Origin: Paramacrobiotus metropolitanus
Lineage: Eukaryota > Tardigrada > Eutardigrada > Parachela > Macrobiotidae
NCBI RefSeq assembly: GCF_019649055.1
Contig: NW_026570390.1
Location: forward strand, 150,482 to 214,481
Reading direction: 5' to 3'
DNA length: 64,000 nucleotides
The notes beneath the pieces were generated by a model that worked only from the letters and a program-made list of their open reading frames with translations, was not told the DNA's origin and searched no databases. A program made the translations under genes and the position numbers. Within the stretch, counting starts at the first letter, position 1. Every line of letters begins with the position of its first letter. Below are positions 61,581-64,000 of the stretch, in pieces.

Positions 61581-62299
61581 TAATTATTTAACAAAACTGC
61601 CCCAACTTGGCTGAGCAGGGCTGTACCTCCGTAGACTCGTATGCAAAGTCAGCGGAGTTGGCTTAACTGATCTTATCTGCTTCCTGGCTTGTATTAGTCT
61701 ACAGGCTTTGCCAGAGGGCACAGACTGAAAGTCATTATTCCCCGACGACTGCATTATGTCTGGAGTGCTTTTCAATGTTGCTTCATAGGATGAAAGAAAT
61801 CCTGACTTCTTGACCTAGATAGTGCTATAATGTTAACAGGATGTTTCGAGGAACAAGCTGCAACAAAACCCTATAAAATTGCAACCAGCATGGGAGAATT
61901 TTCGTTAGTGCATTCTTCGTTGTCAAGAAATTCGGCATTTTACCAGTACATTTTATTTTTACGATTTTCGAGTTGTCCTGTAACGTGTATCAAAGGCAAT
62001 CTGGAGATCCCGCTGATGGTGTACGTATTTTGGTTGTTGTTATAACCCTAAACCCGGTGACTTTTTTTCCAAAGTGTTTTATTATTATATGTATAATTTG
62101 TGTTTTCTAGATGACGTGTGTTGTCATTTCATCTTTTTTATTGTTAGTCAGTAAAATATAAGTATGTAATATGTAAATAAGGTTTCCAGTTAATATGAAA
62201 GTTGTGAATTTTAAATTAGTAATTTTGCGTTTATTTGTTTATTTTATCAATGATTTATAAATTGTTTTAATAATTTTGAACATTTTTATTGGTCTAATT

Positions 62300-64000
62300 G
62301 CAGGCTTGGTTGAGTAAGGTCTACGTCGTCCATCGTTTTGTTAGACCATCTTTCTCTGTTCGCATCGCCGCGCAAGGGGGAGCACCGCGCCAAGCAACCT
62401 TCAAACTCTGACTCCTAAAGCACAAGCAGTGAGGTGTCAGAGGCGGAAGAAGTCCCACCCCGCGTGCGTGTTGCCGTGTCGCACGCTTAATGCGGGGAGC
62501 GGCTTCTTCCGGCTCCGATTCTTCATCTTGTGAGGATGTGGAACACTGGAAGCCTCTCCCGACGAACGACGTCAACGATGGCAAGGAGTGTACCGGCATG
62601 AGAGCCATCCGGATCCGCGATTTGGTTAATTGGGGCACCCCACCCGTCCATGGCAAGGACGGCTGAGATTTTTATTGTTATTACCGTATTTATGATATAC
62701 TGGTTGTGGGTGTGTAAGTGTGCTGTTGTCGTTGACCGCTGTCAGATATGACACGGAAGCAGAGCGAAAATATGGGGCAAAATATCCCTTTATTGTGAAA
62801 CAATAAAGCAACCACAAACAAACACAGAAATGCCAATGCGGCGTATGCTGTGGAAAAGTAGCTGCGAGCGCGCAAGTCGGTATCGTGATAATGATGCAAG
62901 GTGCTGCGGGTATGCAACAGCTGATGCCGTAAAGCATGGAATCGCTCGTAGGCGCTGGGCTACGCCCCCAAGAGTGCGGAAATGCGCTGATTGGTTAGCG
63001 TAGACAAAGTATACGCTGAGTAAGCAGCGTAATAGCGCGGCACGAATGGAGTTGCCGTGCGCGGGCGGGCGACAGAGCAAAGCCACAAGAGGTGTCTACC
63101 GCCTCGAGTGTGCGGTCTCTGACATGCCTCTGGGCGGGAGTGGGAGCTCCTGCGAGCACCTTCCGACTCTGCCCCTGGCCAAGCCGGTAGGGTGCCAGGA
63201 TCCGATACCCGGTAGGGCCGGATGCCACTTTGTCTCTGAACCCGGTAGGGTCGGTTGCTCCAGACCCGCGGTGCAGTGCACCGAACGGCCGAAATCTGGA
63301 GTGCACTCTGGTTGCTGGGGGTTCCAGTGTGGTTGAAGGCTTGCTTTGGTCGAACAAGTAAAAATATAAAGTTTATAAGGCTCATTGTTAAACATTGAAA
63401 TAGAAAAATCACAATTTCGGTGAGTATTAAAGAAAGTAAGATCATAGTTAGAGATCCCAAAGCCAATTCCTTTGGTTAATGGCTAAATAAAAGCATCAAT
63501 TTCTTTGGTTAATAAAGTCTAGAAAAACCAGGTATGGTTAAAAAACTAGACAAAAAATGGCTTATTCCGACTAGGTTTACCACAGGGCCACTTTAGTCCA
63601 CACGGGTCCTAGTCAACGGTCCGCTGTATCCGTTAGGATTGGTCTGGTCCTGTGAATCCGGGGCGACGGTTCCCAGAAATGTCCACAGGGGTCCAGTAGT
63701 GTAAGTCCAGCGGTGCGGTATATGGAAGGCACGGTTGCATGCGCAAGGACAAGTTATCCCCTTCCTTGTTAAAGTATGGTGGACCAAGCCCGGTTGGGGC
63801 GGTCCATGATGGGCCAGAGTGATGCCTCTGGACAGGAGAAGTGCCTTTGTGACCAAATTAATGTGCTTGGACCAATTCCGTTAGGATGGCCATGCTTGGG
63901 TCTGGCCTGCCTCTGTTGGATCTGACCCGTTAGGGTTGTCCGTGGTGTGGCGGGAGTAGGAGTCCTGTCGGATTCCTTCCCAATGGTCACAATTGGTGCT
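62300..64000. other. GC-rich terminal stretch with GGTAGGG/CCGTTAGG-type motifs
   Basis: 62321-62656 has a minus-strand ORF with an acidic-then-basic end (QDEESEPEEAAPRIKRATR) like the tail of a retroelement polyprotein. 63180-63260 repeats CCGGTAGGG three times, and 63590-63960 repeats CCGTTAGGrTyGG-type units. A CCAAT-like box (minus ACCAATCAGCG) lies near 62995. An LTR is possible, but I could not find paired ends within the window. Confidence 0.25.

Noticed and set aside
62043-62056. Telomere-like AACCCTAAACCC
   Set aside because: A single short occurrence with no array; not evidence for a chromosome end.

Overview
The window is nuclear DNA from a small invertebrate animal. The genes have many short introns (often 55-200 bases), secreted M13 metallopeptidases occur as a tandem pair, and one locally expanded F-box family dominates the minus strand. 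The F-box proteins share motifs such as WWLGYVQDIDG, WIHSSRLWPHHF and NDHCPAVSQRVFEKV that I associate from memory with large uncharacterised families in tardigrades. A tardigrade is therefore my best guess, but that rests on family resemblance and not on a search. There are no bacterial operons, no rRNA and no CRISPR array.

Layout. (1) 0.5-17.5 kb, plus strand: two tandem M13 (neprilysin-like) genes, NEP-A (969-6718) and NEP-B (12554-17191). Each has 11 exons that I could join in frame, and they lie inside a segmental duplication of about 5-6 kb. Between them lie a probable small secreted-peptide gene (9031-9828) and a decayed F-box-family fragment. (2) 17.2-24.9 kb: repeat-rich and almost gene-free, with MITE-like elements, a CGGCCGAAAT element, and copies (one direct, one inverted) of material from 7-12 kb. 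(3) 24.9-48.3 kb, minus strand: five tandem F-box-family genes, F1 to F5, with the same four-exon plan. F1, F2 and F4 are intact; F3 and F5 carry stops or frameshifts. A 39-base remnant at 43.6 kb marks a sixth, deleted gene. (4) 48.3-64 kb: repeats, a GC-richer block of decayed retroelement-like minus-strand ORFs, a MULE-type transposase fragment, and hairpin repeat clusters.

Main points. Exon junctions in both gene families require GC-AG introns repeatedly. In NEP-A, NEP-B, F1, F2 and F4 the summed exon lengths are exact multiples of three only with these junctions. The F-box cluster looks as if it grew by duplication of a two-gene unit (type I plus type II), with all type II genes now broken or deleted. 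The M13 pair keeps the zinc ligands but lacks the usual Asn-Ala substrate-binding motif and the C-terminal Cys. Several near-perfect short palindromes, and transposons whose empty sites can be read from paralogous copies within the window, add further structure.
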